From Bradyrhizobium sp. LLZ17 (GTDB lineage: Bacteria; Pseudomonadota; Alphaproteobacteria; Rhizobiales; Xanthobacteraceae), in assembly GCF_041200145.1 (NCBI RefSeq), contig NZ_CP165734.1, forward strand, positions 3,410,001 through 3,474,000: 64,000 nucleotides of DNA. Direction: 5' to 3'. The translations under genes were made by a program, and so were the position numbers. Numbering within the stretch: the first letter of the stretch is position 1; each line of letters begins with the position of its first letter. Below are positions 39,299-49,146 of the stretch, in pieces. The notes under the pieces are model-generated. The model made no database searches and was not told where the DNA came from. It saw nothing but the letters and a program-made list of their open reading frames with translations.

Positions 39299-40143
39299 CC
39301 GCAGCGCGGCGCCGCGGCCGCTTCGGCGGTGTCGCCGGCACGACGCGCGACGCGGCTGTTGCCACCGTCGGCGTACGTCGGCACATGCGCCAGCATGCCG
39401 CCGTCGATGCACACGACCTGGCCGGTGATGAACGCCGCATCGTCGGAGAGCAGAAACGCCACCAGCGCGGCCACGTCCTCGGGGCGGCCGATGCGCGGCA
39501 GGAGCTGGTGCCGGCGCAGATGCCGTTGCTTGCACTCGTCCAGCTTGGCAAGGAGACGCTCGGTCATGATGAGACCCGGCGCAACCGCGTTGCAGCGGAT
39601 CTGCGCTTGACCGTACTGGGTGGCGAGCGAGGCCGAGAGCATGTTCATCGCCGCCTTAGACGCGGCGTAGGACGTCTGCGCGGTATCACCGCTGAGCCCC
39701 TGGCATGACGACATGTTGACGATAGCGCCACCGCCGCGGGCGATCATCGGTGGGATGGCCTGCCGGCAGCAGAGCAGCGTGCCGCGCAGATTGGTCGCCA
39801 TGGTCTGATCCCAGACCGCCAGATCCAGGTCGCGGATCGCGCCGTCGCGCGGGGTCAGATGCATGGCGCTCGCGTTGTTCACCAGCAGCTCGACGCCACC
39901 GAAGTGCCGCTCCGCCGTCTCGAACAGCACTGCCACCGCCTGCGCATCGGCGATGTCCATGGCTAGGGCCAGCGCGTGGCCCGCTTCGGCCGCGATCTGC
40001 GCGGTGCAGGCGATGGCCGCCGAGCCATCAATGTCGGCCACCACCACTCTGCCGCCCTCGCGCGCGATGGCAAGCGCGCATGCCTTGCCAATGCCGGCGC
40101 CGGCGCCGGTCACTACGGCCACCTTGCCTTCAAACCGTCCCAT
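39295..40143 (-). CDS. SDR-GA: Short-chain dehydrogenase/reductase of the gibberellin operon
   Basis: The 282-residue classical SDR has the Rossmann motif VAVVTGAGAGIGKACALAIA, the structural NNASAM (NNAG variant), the catalytic Ser in IVNMSSCQGLSG and YAASK (YxxxK), and the end VVCIDGGMLA. In the characterised pathway it oxidises the GA12-aldehyde-derived intermediates toward GA9. The ATG at 40143 overlaps the ferredoxin end by 14 bases. The C-terminal tail after VPTYADGG is longer than in most SDRs. Confidence 0.92.
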   Translation of the reverse strand: MGRFEGKVAVVTGAGAGIGKACALAIAREGGRVVVADIDGSAAIACTAQIAAEAGHALALAMDIADAQAVAVLFETAERHFGGVELLVNNASAMHLTPRDGAIRDLDLAVWDQTMATNLRGTLLCCRQAIPPMIARGGGAIVNMSSCQGLSGDTAQTSYAASKAAMNMLSASLATQYGQAQIRCNAVAPGLIMTERLLAKLDECKQRHLRRHQLLPRIGRPEDVAALVAFLLSDDAAFITGQVVCIDGGMLAHVPTYADGGNSRVARRAGDTAEAAAAPRCG

Positions 40144-40438
40144 CGTGTCCTCGTGGATTGCGCTGGTCTTTCGCGGCATGCCGCTCGGCCTCGGCCGGAG
40201 AAGGCGCAGGGTCGGCGCTGGCGCGCTCGTCATCAGTAGCGTCGCCTTCGATGACCCGAATGGCGGCGACCGGGCACTGGCTGGCCGCGAGCCGCACGGC
40301 GGCGTGCAGCGCCTGCGGGACCGTCGCCGCGCACACTACGGCCACGCCGTCCGGTTCGCGCTGGCGAAAGGTGCCCGGCAGCGTCAGCACGCATTGCGCG
40401 GTGGTTCCGCACAAATCCTGGTCGACCACGACGCGCAT
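40130..40438 (-). CDS. Fd-GA: Ferredoxin of the gibberellin operon, [3Fe-4S] type
   Basis: The 102-residue ferredoxin starts MRVVVDQDLCGTTAQCVLTL and has ASQCPVAAIRV. The Cys pattern C-x5-C then CP, with no fourth nearby Cys, fits a [3Fe-4S] cluster as in P450-partner ferredoxins. It passes electrons to the CYP112, CYP114 and CYP117 enzymes. The last 35 residues are polar and may be disordered. The start at 40438 is one base after the CYP114 stop, and its end overlaps the SDR start, so translation is coupled. Confidence 0.9.
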   Translation of the reverse strand: MRVVVDQDLCGTTAQCVLTLPGTFRQREPDGVAVVCAATVPQALHAAVRLAASQCPVAAIRVIEGDATDDERASADPAPSPAEAERHAAKDQRNPRGHDGTV

Positions 40439-40439
40439 C

Positions 40440-41729
40440 TCAGCCCCCATTTGCATGCAGCCGCACCCGCAACGCGCGGAATGTCCTAAGGAATGCGGAG
40501 GGCTCCCGGGTCGGCTGCTCGGCCAATGCCAGCGTGGGAAAGCGCGCCTGGATCCGCGGCAGGCACTCGGCCAACTGCACCCGGGCGAGTTGCGCACCGA
40601 GGCAGAAGTGGATGCCGTGGCCGAAGCTCAGCATGATCTTCCCGTCGGTCGACATGCCAGGACTGGTGCCGTAGAACCGCGCGGGATCGAAGCGATCGGG
40701 ATCGGCGAAGGCGTCCGGGTCGCGATTGCCGGCCGCGATCAGCACGCGCACGTCCGCGTCCTTCGGGATCACCACGCCGCCCAGCTCGATGTCGCGCCGG
40801 GCGATACGCGGAATGGAGCTGAACATGGCGGGCGCGTCGCAGCGCAGGACTTCTTCGACGAATGCCTTCACCCCTACGGCGTCTCCCTGCAACCAGTGCC
40901 GCTGTTCGGGATACGCCAGCATCGCCAGGACCGCATGGTCGATGGTCGCAGCAGTGGTGGCGAAACCGCCCAGCAGCATGCCCCATAGCATGCTGATCAA
41001 CTCCGCATCCGACAAGGTGTCGGCATCGTCGTCGTGTGCGCCGACCAGCATCGAGACGATGTCGTGGCAGGGATCGGTGCGCTTGCGCTGTATGAGGTCG
41101 ACGAAGTAGGCCTGCACCCTGCCGCTGGCCGCATCCGCCGCGGCGAGCTGGGGATCGCTGGCGTGCGGGCTCAGGCCTTCCAGAATGGCGCCGATGCCGG
41201 CGGCGAGCCCGAACATGTCGTCCGGGGGCATGCCGAACAGTTCGGCGAAGACCAGCATGGGCAAGGCCAGCGCGAATTCCCGATGCAGGTCCACCGCCTC
41301 CCCGCGCTCCAGCGCGGGCGTCATGCCGTCCAGGCGCGCTGCGACGATGCGCGCGATGCTCGGCCGCAGGTCGTCGATCTGGCGCATGGTGAAATCGCGC
41401 GAGATCAGCCGGCGCAGACGCGTATGCGTCGGTGGGTCCTTCATCGCCAGCGTGGACGCCAGCAGATTGAGCGACAGGCTGGTCGCCGCACGCGGAAAAT
41501 AGCGCGCAAGTTCGCCTGGCGCCGGTCCCCGCAATGCATCGCCCGTGGCCTTGAGCGCCCAACAGATGTCGGCGTGGCGGCTCAACAGAAAGAGGCCCGA
41601 GGCCGCGCGATGCACCGGATCGTGCTCGCGCAACCACCGCATGAACGGATACGGGTCGTGGATACACGCTGGCGACGCCAGTTCTGCGAAGGCGTTCCGG
41701 CATGCTGCCGTGGTTTGTTGCACGTCCAT
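40440..41729 (-). CDS. CYP114: Cytochrome P450 CYP114
   Basis: The 429-residue P450 has the I-helix [20 protein letters not shown], the ExxR in [12 protein letters not shown], and the haem loop [20 protein letters not shown]. In rhizobial gibberellin operons CYP114 oxidises ent-kaurenoic acid and contracts the B ring toward GA12-aldehyde. The I-helix has FATT in place of the common GxET. The ATG at 41729 ([12 protein letters not shown]) is the family start; the upstream open frame is ignored. It lies 92 bases after CYP112. Confidence 0.92.
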   Translation of the reverse strand: MDVQQTTAACRNAFAELASPACIHDPYPFMRWLREHDPVHRAASGLFLLSRHADICWALKATGDALRGPAPGELARYFPRAATSLSLNLLASTLAMKDPPTHTRLRRLISRDFTMRQIDDLRPSIARIVAARLDGMTPALERGEAVDLHREFALALPMLVFAELFGMPPDDMFGLAAGIGAILEGLSPHASDPQLAAADAASGRVQAYFVDLIQRKRTDPCHDIVSMLVGAHDDDADTLSDAELISMLWGMLLGGFATTAATIDHAVLAMLAYPEQRHWLQGDAVGVKAFVEEVLRCDAPAMFSSIPRIARRDIELGGVVIPKDADVRVLIAAGNRDPDAFADPDRFDPARFYGTSPGMSTDGKIMLSFGHGIHFCLGAQLARVQLAECLPRIQARFPTLALAEQPTREPSAFLRTFRALRVRLHANGG

Positions 41730-41821
41730 CTTGGTCACCTGTTGGCTGGCTGATCTGACCGGTGCACGCCAGGCGCCAACAAATTGCGGAGAAGATCGCG
41801 ATTCCGAGCGGCGTCCGCGCC

Positions 41822-43024
41822 TCACCAGAGCACCGGAAACTCCTCGAACCCGCCAGTGATGATCTCCTTGCGCAACTTCAGTTCTTCAGGCGCCACGGCC
41901 AAGCGCAGCGCGGGAAAGCGCTGGAAGATCGAACCGAACACCACCTTGAGTTCCAGCCTGGCCAACGCCAAGCCGATGCAGTAGTGCGGCCCATAGGAGA
42001 ACGCCAGGTGCGGCTTTGCGTCGCGTCCGATGTCGAAGATTTCCGGGTCTTTGAAATGGCGGCGATCGAACGACGTCGCCGACAGGCCGACCAGCACCTT
42101 GCTCTCCGCGGGAATATGCACGCCCGCGATGATCACGTCGGTCCTCGGATAACGCATGATGCCGTCCCAGCCCGCGCCCGGCGGGTACATGCGCAGAATT
42201 TCTTCCACCGCCTTGTCGACCAAGGATGGATCGCCGACCAGGCGTTCGCGCTGTTGCGGATGGCGGAACATGGCCAGCAGGCCGAATTCGATTTGCGCGA
42301 GGGTGCTCTCGTGCCCCGCCACCAGCATGCCCGCCGCCAGGCCGATCGCCTCTTCCTCGTTCGCCCTGCCCTGGTCGACCGCCGCGAGCAGATCCGTCAG
42401 CAGGTTGTCGCCCGGATCCTTGCGCTTGTCCCGCATCTTGCCGCGAATGTAGGCGCGCAGTTCTTCCCAGGCCAGGCGCGACGCGCTGCGCGGGCCGCTT
42501 TCATGCTGGTGTGTCATCACCTCGTCGGACAGCCCGGCGAAAAAGGCGTGATCCTCATAGAGAACGCCCATCAGCGCGGTGATGACCATGGCCGGAAGCG
42601 GAAAGGAGAGGTGGCGCCGCAGGTCGGCGGGCTGGGGCTGGGCCGCCAGCTTCTCGAACAACTGCGCGGCGATCGCCTCGACCTGCTGGGCGAGCAGCTT
42701 CACCCTGCGCTCGCTGAAGGCCGGCGCCACGATCGTGCGTAACCGGGCATGCTCGCTCCCCTCGTGCGAGACCAGCCACCCCGGCGAACCGAGCATCACC
42801 GAATCCGGAGTGAATGCCGCCGGTGGCATTCCCGCGGGCCGGAACGCCGCGTCAGACAACACCGCCTTGGCCTCGTCGTAGCCTGTCACCCACCAGCCTT
42901 CGTGCCCGGATGGGAAGCGCACGCGGTGGATTGGACCGTTCGCGCTTAGCGCCAACATCTCGGGCGAGGGCTCGATGTGATCGACGCGCCACATCGGCAG
43001 CGTCGCCAAGGCTTGTTCGGACAT
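41822..43024 (-). CDS. CYP112: Cytochrome P450 CYP112 (C20-gibberellin oxidase)
   Basis: The 400-residue P450 has the I-helix [20 protein letters not shown], the ExxR in [12 protein letters not shown] and the haem loop [20 protein letters not shown]. In characterised rhizobia it oxidises GA12 at C20 to give GA9. It is the first intact gene of the operon on this strand. Upstream there is no intact CYP115 (the GA9-to-GA4 3-oxidase found in some rhizobia); the next recognisable sequence is a Tn3-type remnant on the other strand. No clear promoter was identified. Confidence 0.93.
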   Translation of the reverse strand: MSEQALATLPMWRVDHIEPSPEMLALSANGPIHRVRFPSGHEGWWVTGYDEAKAVLSDAAFRPAGMPPAAFTPDSVMLGSPGWLVSHEGSEHARLRTIVAPAFSERRVKLLAQQVEAIAAQLFEKLAAQPQPADLRRHLSFPLPAMVITALMGVLYEDHAFFAGLSDEVMTHQHESGPRSASRLAWEELRAYIRGKMRDKRKDPGDNLLTDLLAAVDQGRANEEEAIGLAAGMLVAGHESTLAQIEFGLLAMFRHPQQRERLVGDPSLVDKAVEEILRMYPPGAGWDGIMRYPRTDVIIAGVHIPAESKVLVGLSATSFDRRHFKDPEIFDIGRDAKPHLAFSYGPHYCIGLALARLELKVVFGSIFQRFPALRLAVAPEELKLRKEIITGGFEEFPVLW

Positions 43025-43160
43025 GTTGGCAGTTCACTCTCTCAGCGATGGAGGGCGGAAGGTGACAGGCAGGCGCTGCGAGCAGCGGCTTCACGTGCGC
43101 TTGCGTTCCCTTCTGTTCGTCGACGATGATCGGCGGAAGGCGGCCGGACCCTAGGGCCTC
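43025..43160 (-). other. Possible CYP115 3' remnant upstream of CYP112
   Basis: The minus strand is open through this short stretch (GRLPPIIVDEQKGTQAHVKP, then LLAAPACHLPPSIAERVNCQ). Many Bradyrhizobium operons are reported to keep a fragment of CYP115 here, but I see no diagnostic P450 motif, so this is only a positional guess. Confidence 0.2.
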
Positions 43161-43217
43161 AAGTTGGCTTTAACCACCTACCGAATCTTGTAGTAGCCCC
43201 ACTAAGCTAAACGCCTG

Positions 43218-43855
43218 GTGGTGCAAGAAAATATGCGGAGAACTTTGTCGCCACGCGCTGCCATACGGAAACCTATGTATCCGCCTATGTTGGTTGGCTA
43301 CATGCGCGTGTCGTCGGACTCAGAGCGACAGAGCACGGACTTGCAGCGCGAGTTGCTGCTCGCCGCCGGCGTTGATCCGCGTCACCTGTTCGAGGGTCAC
43401 GCCTCGGGTGCGAAGGATGACCGCACCGGCTTAGCGCGGGCCCTCGAATTCGTCCGGCCCGGCGACGTGCCGGTCGTGTGGAAACTCGACCGGCTCGGCC
43501 GCTCGCTGTCGCACCTGCTCGCCAACGTGACTTCGCTCAAGGACAATCGGGTGGCGTTCCGCTCGCTGACTGAGAACCTGGACACCACGATGCCCCCGGG
43601 CGAATTCCTGGTGTGCCAGGCTGATCGCCAACGCAGTCTTCTTCTACAACTCGGGCATCCTGTCGCGGCTACTGACGAACTACGAGGCGAACGTTCACGA
43701 ACGCGCTGGCGCCCATCACCCAGATGTTGCCGCCAGCTTGGCGGCACGTCCTGCGAACGGGTTACAGCTTCCAGAGCGACGGCAAGATGATCGACCTAGA
43801 CACGCTTGTGGCAGCTGGAGTTGGGATGACCGAAATTTCGGCGGTTCAGGCTTAG
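43218..43855 (+). pseudogene. Tn3-type resolvase fused to a transposase C-terminal fragment
   Basis: The first part is the catalytic domain of a serine recombinase: LVGYMRVSSDSERQSTDLQR with the nucleophile Ser in MRVSS, and then VVWKLDRLGRSLSHLL. Recognisable resolvase sequence stops near PPGEFL at about 43605. The reading then gives, in other frames, LIANAVFFYNSGILSRLLTN and LPPAWRHVLRTGYSFQSDGK, followed by IDLDTLVAAGVG. This is the C-terminal part of a Tn3-family TnpA. So a deletion joined the resolvase gene to the end of tnpA. It is the remains of a Tn3-family transposon beside the gibberellin operon. Confidence 0.75.
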
Positions 43856-43867
43856 AATTCTTCAATG

Positions 43868-43921
43868 CCTGCCGGAATTGGCCTATTGTTTGCGTCGAAA
43901 TGCGGCAGGACAGATAGGCCA
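43868..43921 (+). promoter_or_regulatory. Interleaved inverted repeats before the MocR gene (operator or pseudoknot)
   Basis: CCTGCCG (43868-43874) pairs with CGGCAGG (43903-43909), and TGGCCTAT (43879-43886) pairs with ATAGGCCA (43914-43921). The arms alternate (a, b, a', b'), with 4-base gaps between a and b and between a' and b'. As RNA this is an H-type pseudoknot layout; as DNA it is two interleaved palindromes. It ends eight bases before the ATG at 43930. Confidence 0.5.
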
Positions 43922-43929
43922 GAACTGCA

Positions 43930-45462
43930 ATGGTAAGGCGCCGAAACATTGTCGCGATTCCCTCGCTGGGATCTCTCGACAAGACCGCTCGGAGAGTCGG
44001 ACACCAACTCACAGAGGCACTCCGTGAGGCAATATCGAAGGGAGTCTTGAAACCGGGCGAACCGCTGCCGTCCACCCGAGCCCTTGCTGCATCGCTCAAA
44101 CTTGCGAGAGGTACGGTCATCGAGGCATTTGGTCAGCTACATGCGGAAGGCTATCTCCAGGCGCGCGCCAGAGGCCGGACCATCGTAGCGAACGTCAATG
44201 GCGAGAGCGAACTCGTGAGCCCCGCGCAGGCATTCATCGAGCCGCCGCGGATCGGCCCTGTGTTGGCGGAGAACGTCGCCCGTCTTGCAGAGGTCGCGCA
44301 AACTCTTCGACCCCAAGGGACGACGCCATTTGCAATCGCTCATCCGGCAGGCGCGGTCGCCCCGGATGACAAGTGGCGCCGCCTTGGTAATCGCGTCCGA
44401 GCGCTACGCCTGGCTGCTCCGTCAGGGTACATCGACCCGAAAGGATTGCCAGATTTGCGGATCGCGATTGCCGAGTACGTCCGTAAGGCCCGTGGAGTGA
44501 AATGCGAGCCCGGTCAGGTCGTGATCACGGCAGGTACGCAGCAGGGTCTTTTTCTCGCTGCAACCGTTCTTCTTGCGGACGGAGACGCGGTATGGGCAGA
44601 AGACCCAGCCTATCCCGGTATTGTCGCGGTCCTCGGAAACTTCAACGTCCAGACCTGTCGGATTCCTGTCGACGAACAGGGCATCGACGTCCACGAAGGT
44701 CTCGTCCGACGTCCGAAGGCCCGGGTCGCCTTCGTTACACCATCGCATCAATACCCGCTCGGCATGCCGATGAGCATGGCCAGGCGCACGGCTCTGTTGT
44801 CGTGGGCCCGTCAAAACAATGCATGGATTGTCGAGGACGACTACGACAGCGAGCTTCGCTACGCGGGACATCCATTTCCATCCCTGCAGGGACTCGATCC
44901 TACACGCGTCGTCTATCTCGGGACGATGAGCAAGGTGCTATTTTCCTCGATGCGGATCGGATACGCCATCGTTCCCGTTCCCCTGGTGAATGCGTTCGCG
45001 GGCGCCCGTGCTCTTATCGACCGCCATTCTCCGACGGCCGATCAATATGTGCTCGCACAATATATGCGCGAGGGCTATTTCGAAGCTCACATACGGCGCA
45101 TCCGGGGCGCTTATGCAGAACGGCGCGCAGCCCTGATCTCCGCCATCGAGACAGAGCTGCCATCCTGGGCAGCGCTCCAACCAAGCGACCAAGGTATGCA
45201 CCTGGTGCTCTGGCTTCCTGCCGGCCTCGACGATGTCAAGCTTGCCGACCAAGCACAGAAGGCCGAGCTGGTCGTGCGACCGATCTCGCCCATGTATCAA
45301 GATGCGCCTGCTCGCGTCGGTCTCATGCTCGGGTTTGGCGGCTTTTCCGTCGCGGAATTGCAGGCCGCCGCAGTTCGCCTGAAAGGTGTACTTGAGGCAT
45401 CGGTCCGCGCGAACAGGAAGGCCAAACTGTCCAAGGGCCCACGGATGAAAATTGCCAAATAA
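43930..45462 (+). CDS. MocR/PdxR-type GntR-family regulator with aminotransferase-like domain
   Basis: The 510-residue product has an N-terminal GntR winged helix (LTEALREAISKGVLKPGEPL, PSTRALAASLKLARGTVIEA) and a fold-type I PLP domain from about residue 130. This carries VVITAGTQQGLFLAATVLLA, VWAEDPAYPGIVAVL, AWIVEDDYDSELRYAG and the PLP-Lys in VVYLGTMSKVLFSSMRIGY. MocR regulators sense PLP or an amino acid aldimine and act on nearby genes, here possibly the rubredoxin-paiB pair that converges on it. No clear ribosome site is seen; the interleaved repeats lie just upstream. Confidence 0.9.
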   Translation: MVRRRNIVAIPSLGSLDKTARRVGHQLTEALREAISKGVLKPGEPLPSTRALAASLKLARGTVIEAFGQLHAEGYLQARARGRTIVANVNGESELVSPAQAFIEPPRIGPVLAENVARLAEVAQTLRPQGTTPFAIAHPAGAVAPDDKWRRLGNRVRALRLAAPSGYIDPKGLPDLRIAIAEYVRKARGVKCEPGQVVITAGTQQGLFLAATVLLADGDAVWAEDPAYPGIVAVLGNFNVQTCRIPVDEQGIDVHEGLVRRPKARVAFVTPSHQYPLGMPMSMARRTALLSWARQNNAWIVEDDYDSELRYAGHPFPSLQGLDPTRVVYLGTMSKVLFSSMRIGYAIVPVPLVNAFAGARALIDRHSPTADQYVLAQYMREGYFEAHIRRIRGAYAERRAALISAIETELPSWAALQPSDQGMHLVLWLPAGLDDVKLADQAQKAELVVRPISPMYQDAPARVGLMLGFGGFSVAELQAAAVRLKGVLEASVRANRKAKLSKGPRMKIAK

Positions 45463-45722
45463 TATCGGATGGCCGCGCTCAGGTCCCTTTCACGGCAATC
45501 GGCGCTCGCCGCGAACTAGAACATTGGATCGCGTGCTCCGCAGCGCGCCGGGAAGAACGCGCACTGATCTCCAGCTTTTGAGTCCAATAGCACAGCTTTC
45601 GACATCATCCGTGCTTTCACAGGGCCGCCGATGGGTTTGGCCCCGCCATACCCTGCCCCGACGATTGCAAGTGGGTCGTTGTGCCACGATCTTTCCGAGC
45701 ATGTCGCTCGGGCGCGTAAGAG

Positions 45723-46367
45723 TCAGGCCTGCTCCGCTTTGGCCGCAGCGGCGGCCAGCATTGCATCGCCGATCACATCCTTGCCCTGCGCCTTGAGCGC
45801 GTTCCCTGCACCAAGAATGTCCCGGACCTCTTTATTTTGACTGAGCTTCGACTTGCCAACGAGCCTTGTGATCTCGATTTCGATCCCGACGATCATCTTG
45901 AGCATCGTATCGATATAATCCTTGGGGCTATCGGTCATCTTCCAAGGATTGGCCTGCTTCGCCTCATGAATGCGCGTCAGCCGCGCGACCATGCCACGGA
46001 CGTAACGCTCATCGTCGCGGATCGTCGCGCGTCCGTACACATGTGCCACAATATAATTCCAGGATGGAACCTGCTTCTTGAACTCAATCTTGCTCGGATA
46101 CCAGTTCGGCGCGATGTAGGCGTCCGCGGCGCGGAACACGATCAGCACCTCGTCGCCCGTGGAGATGTCCTGCCAAACGGGATTCGCGCGAGCGACATGT
46201 GAATGAAGCACGCCCTGCTGCCCTTCGTTCGCGTGCAACTCGAAAGGCAGGTGATTTGCGTCCAGCCCGCTCTTCCCGTTGGTAAAGAGGATGCCAAGAG
46301 GATTTTTGTCGATGAGATCGTGAAGCGCCTCGGGGCGCGACTCGGCGAAATGTGGGGGGACGTACAT
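45723..46367 (-). CDS. paiB: PaiB-like FMN-binding negative transcriptional regulator
   Basis: The 214-residue product starts MYVPPHFAESRPEALHDLID and has DANHLPFELHA, VLHSHVARANPVW, AYIAPNWYPSKIE, VPSWNYIVAHVYG and IVGIEIEITRLVGKSKLSQN. All are signatures of the PaiB/FMN-binding split-barrel family. Such proteins bind FMN and affect sporulation or protease genes in Bacillus; their role in rhizobia is unknown. The Met at 46367 is the family start. It lies 62 bases after the rubredoxin gene in the same direction, likely one operon. A paralog is at 62.4 kb. Confidence 0.9.
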   Translation of the reverse strand: MYVPPHFAESRPEALHDLIDKNPLGILFTNGKSGLDANHLPFELHANEGQQGVLHSHVARANPVWQDISTGDEVLIVFRAADAYIAPNWYPSKIEFKKQVPSWNYIVAHVYGRATIRDDERYVRGMVARLTRIHEAKQANPWKMTDSPKDYIDTMLKMIVGIEIEITRLVGKSKLSQNKEVRDILGAGNALKAQGKDVIGDAMLAAAAAKAEQA

Positions 46368-46429
46368 GCTAGCTCCTTGGCCATTGATGAATGCCGCGCA
46401 CGCTGCTCGCACCATCAACGGGTTTTCGT

Positions 46430-46648
46430 TCAGACCTCGGTCATCTGGAATTCACTCTTGTCTGCGCCGCAATCGGGGCAGATCCACTCGTCGGGAACGT
46501 CTTCCCAGCGAGTGCCCGGCGGGATGCCCTGGTCCGGCCATCCCTCCCGCTCCTTGTAAACTACCCCGCACAGCGCGCACATCCAGGTCTTGTAAACCGG
46601 TGCGTCGAGCGCTGTTTCGGAGTGCAGGCGAGCGCTTTCATTGCCCAT
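46430..46648 (-). CDS. Rubredoxin
   Basis: The 72-residue product has the two iron-binding pairs CALCG (CxxCG) and CPDCG separated by the usual [18 protein letters not shown], so one Fe(Cys)4 site is expected. It is a small electron carrier. The N-terminal leader of about 20 residues ([20 protein letters not shown]) is longer than in simple rubredoxins. The Met at 46648 is chosen, with the frame open to 46705. Its FMN-binding neighbour suggests an electron-transfer pair. Confidence 0.9.
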   Translation of the reverse strand: MGNESARLHSETALDAPVYKTWMCALCGVVYKEREGWPDQGIPPGTRWEDVPDEWICPDCGADKSEFQMTEV

Positions 46649-47023
46649 AACGGTTCCCCATGCTGTGGAGCATTCATGAGCCGATGTAGACCCCAACTGG
46701 TTCATCCGATAGTGCCAGTCTGCGGCATTCTTGCTGTACCAGATTGACGTCCCTTGGTTTTGGTCACGGGGTCAACCCGGCAGCAGGAAGATCTCTCAGA
46801 GAAGAAGTGCATTCGTCTTTGAGCAGCCGAAACTGCTCGCGCAAATGAGCCAGAATCGGTCCAGCGGCCGACCGGCGGCGTTAGAACTGGCTTTGCAGCG
46901 AGCCACACGGCCGCTGCGGTCCTGAGCTTTCAGCAATTTGCGCTCAGGCCTGAAACGGGTCTAGCCATCATGCACGAAGATTGGCGCCACGAACGCCAGT
47001 TGAAACGATGATGGGGTGAGCGA
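46649..47023. other. Divergent intergenic stretch without a recognised gene
   Basis: I find no coding resemblance between the rubredoxin gene and the LysE-like relic. Confidence 0.4.
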
Positions 47024-47450
47024 TGTTCGACCCGCATACCTTCTTCTTGTTGCTGGCTGCGGCATGCTTGTGGCGGTCATGCCAAGCCCGGGCCTCCTCT
47101 ATATTGTGGCCGGACGCTTGCTGGCAGAAGTGAAGGGCTCGCATCGAGGGTTGGCCTGAGTAACGGACGGCTTGTCCACGTTTCGGCGCGCCGTCGGTCT
47201 GTGTGCCCTTCTTGTCGCAAGCGCGCAGGCGTTCGCCTTCCTGAAGAACGTCGGAGGCCTATATCTCATCTGGTTCGGGATCAAGGCGTGGCGCGAGGCA
47301 CGTATCGTCGATCCGATAGAGGTGCAGACGACAGATACGCATTCGGCTTTTCGCTCAACCCAAGTTATCATCCTTCCTCGTGCCCGAAAAGAGCAGTGCA
47401 GCCGCAAGGGTGAGAGATGCCGGCAGCGCTCTCCCGCCGGATCTTGAACA
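47024..47450 (+). pseudogene. LysE/RhtB-family exporter, frameshifted
   Basis: From the ATG at 47024 (MFDPHTFFLLLAAA) the frame shifts to LVAVMPSPGLLYIVAGRLLA (the P.PG...I.....G loop of LysE exporters), reaches a TGA near 47158 and shifts again to AVGLCALLVASAQAFAFLKN and VGGLYLIWFGIKAWRE, the third helix region. The family exports amino acids such as lysine, threonine or homoserine lactone. Helices after the third are missing. It precedes the diaminopropionate ammonia-lyase gene in the same direction. Confidence 0.65.
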
Positions 47451-47612
47451 TGCGGCATCATCCAGCCGATCCTGAACACCGTCAGGTCTTCATCGCGAGC
47501 GGCGTCCATTTCTCGCGCATGGGGAGAAGGCGTGACATCGCTGGGATTGCCGGTAGTGTTTCGACAAGCGCATCGCCGCGATGCTTAGAGCTGCGTCCCA
47601 GGAATTCAAACC

Positions 47613-48844
47613 ATGTTGCTCCTTAACCATCGCACTGACCACCGGGCGCCTTTGGACGGTGCGGATGCCAACATGCTGGGTTGCGAAGCTGCGCGCGAGG
47701 TGGAGCGGTTTCTTAGACATCGCAATGGCCACAACGAAACACCGCTTATTTCTTTGCCGGGTCTCGCCAATGAGATTGGCGTGGGCTCGATCCAAGTCAA
47801 GGACGAGGGTCAGCGGCTCGGCCTTGGCAGTTTCAAGGCTTTGGGCGGCTCCTATGCCGTGATCCGGCTCGTCTTAGAGGCAGCAACTCGGCGCCTCGGC
47901 AGGGATGTTGACTTGCCGGAGCTTCACGCACCTGTGGTGCAGGCCGTAGCACGGGGAATGACGGTATCTTGCGCCACAGATGGCAATCACGGCAGGTCCG
48001 TAGCGCAGGGCGCCCAGCTGGTGGGGGCCAACTGTGCTATATTCATTCACTCGGGAGTCAGCGATCAGCGTAGCGCAGCAATCGCCCGATATGGCGCGCA
48101 GATTATCCGCGTCAACGGCAACTATGATGACTCCGTTGCCGAAGCATCCCGAGTCGCCGCAGAGAACGGCTGGATCATGGTGTCCGACACGTCCTGGCCG
48201 GGCTACGAGCGTATCCCTGGGTTGGTAATGCAGGGATATACCGCGCTCCTGAGTGAAGCACTACGACAGTTGCCCGAACCTCCGACCCACGTCTTTGTCC
48301 AGGCAGGAGTCGGTGGACTGGCCGCGGCGGTCGCCGGACATTTTTCGGTGTTGTTAAGTGATAAGCGCCCGTTCTTCACGGTTGTCGATCCATCGCGCGC
48401 AGCGTGCCTTTTTGAAAGCGCTCGAGCCGGGCATCGCATCAAGGTAGCTCATGGGCAGCCGACAGTGATGGCGATGCTCGAATGCTACGAACCTTCACTC
48501 GTCGCTTGGCGGATCCTTTCGCGCGCAGCCGACGCTTTTATGATTGTCGATGAAGAGGACGCCATCGGGGTCATGAACCGTTTGGCCAATCCCGGGGCCG
48601 GTGATCCAGCTGTCGTTGCAGGCGAAAGTGGCGGGGTTGGTCTGGCGGGTTGCTGAAAGTTGCTGCCGATTCGACCTTGCGCGGCCAGATTGGCCTTGGA
48701 CCTGACGCACGGGTCTTTCTCATCAATACCGAGGGTGCGACAGATCCTGGCGTTTACGAACAGCTCGTGGGTCGGTCTCCATCGCAAGTGGCCAGGAGAA
48801 ATCTTGGAGTCTCAGACGCTCATGATCCGCGGCCCGTTCGGTGA
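47613..48844 (+). pseudogene. dpaL: Diaminopropionate ammonia-lyase, one frameshift near the end
   Basis: The main frame (347 residues) is a PLP enzyme of the DpaL/YgeX type, which turns 2,3-diaminopropionate into pyruvate and ammonia. It has LGLGSFKALGGSYAV (Schiff-base Lys), VSCATDGNHGRSVAQGAQLV, HVFVQAGVGGLAAAV (Gly-rich phosphate loop) and GESGGVGLAG. It then runs to a stop at 48654-48656. The next frame gives LLKVAADSTLRGQIGLGPDA, RVFLINTEGATDPGVYEQLV, the expected end. One missing base near 48650 explains this. Only about 45 terminal residues are lost, so partial function cannot be excluded. Confidence 0.82.
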
Positions 48845-49146
48845 ACTCGTGACGGGGGACGAAAACCCAATAGAAGGCCAAGAACGAAGGCATCCAGCGA
48901 TTGATCCTACGCTTGAAATCCACCGCATTATTTCTGCCCCTAACCAAGACCCGACGCACGTTTTCGGCACAAAAGCACTGGCTTTGACGTCTTGCCGCAA
49001 GAGCAAACGCTATGATTTTGGCACTTTGCAATCCAACCGCGTTCGTCTCATGGCATGATACAACAGCTTCACTTTCTTGTTGATCCGGCACACCTACTAT
49101 GAGCCGTTTCATGATTGCGTTACGGCTTTCCGAGTAACCCGTCGAC

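Noticed and set aside
38111..39428. Plus-strand frames of 293-388 codons across CYP117
   Set aside because: They are antisense to the P450, whose haem-Cys loop and I-helix are on the minus strand.
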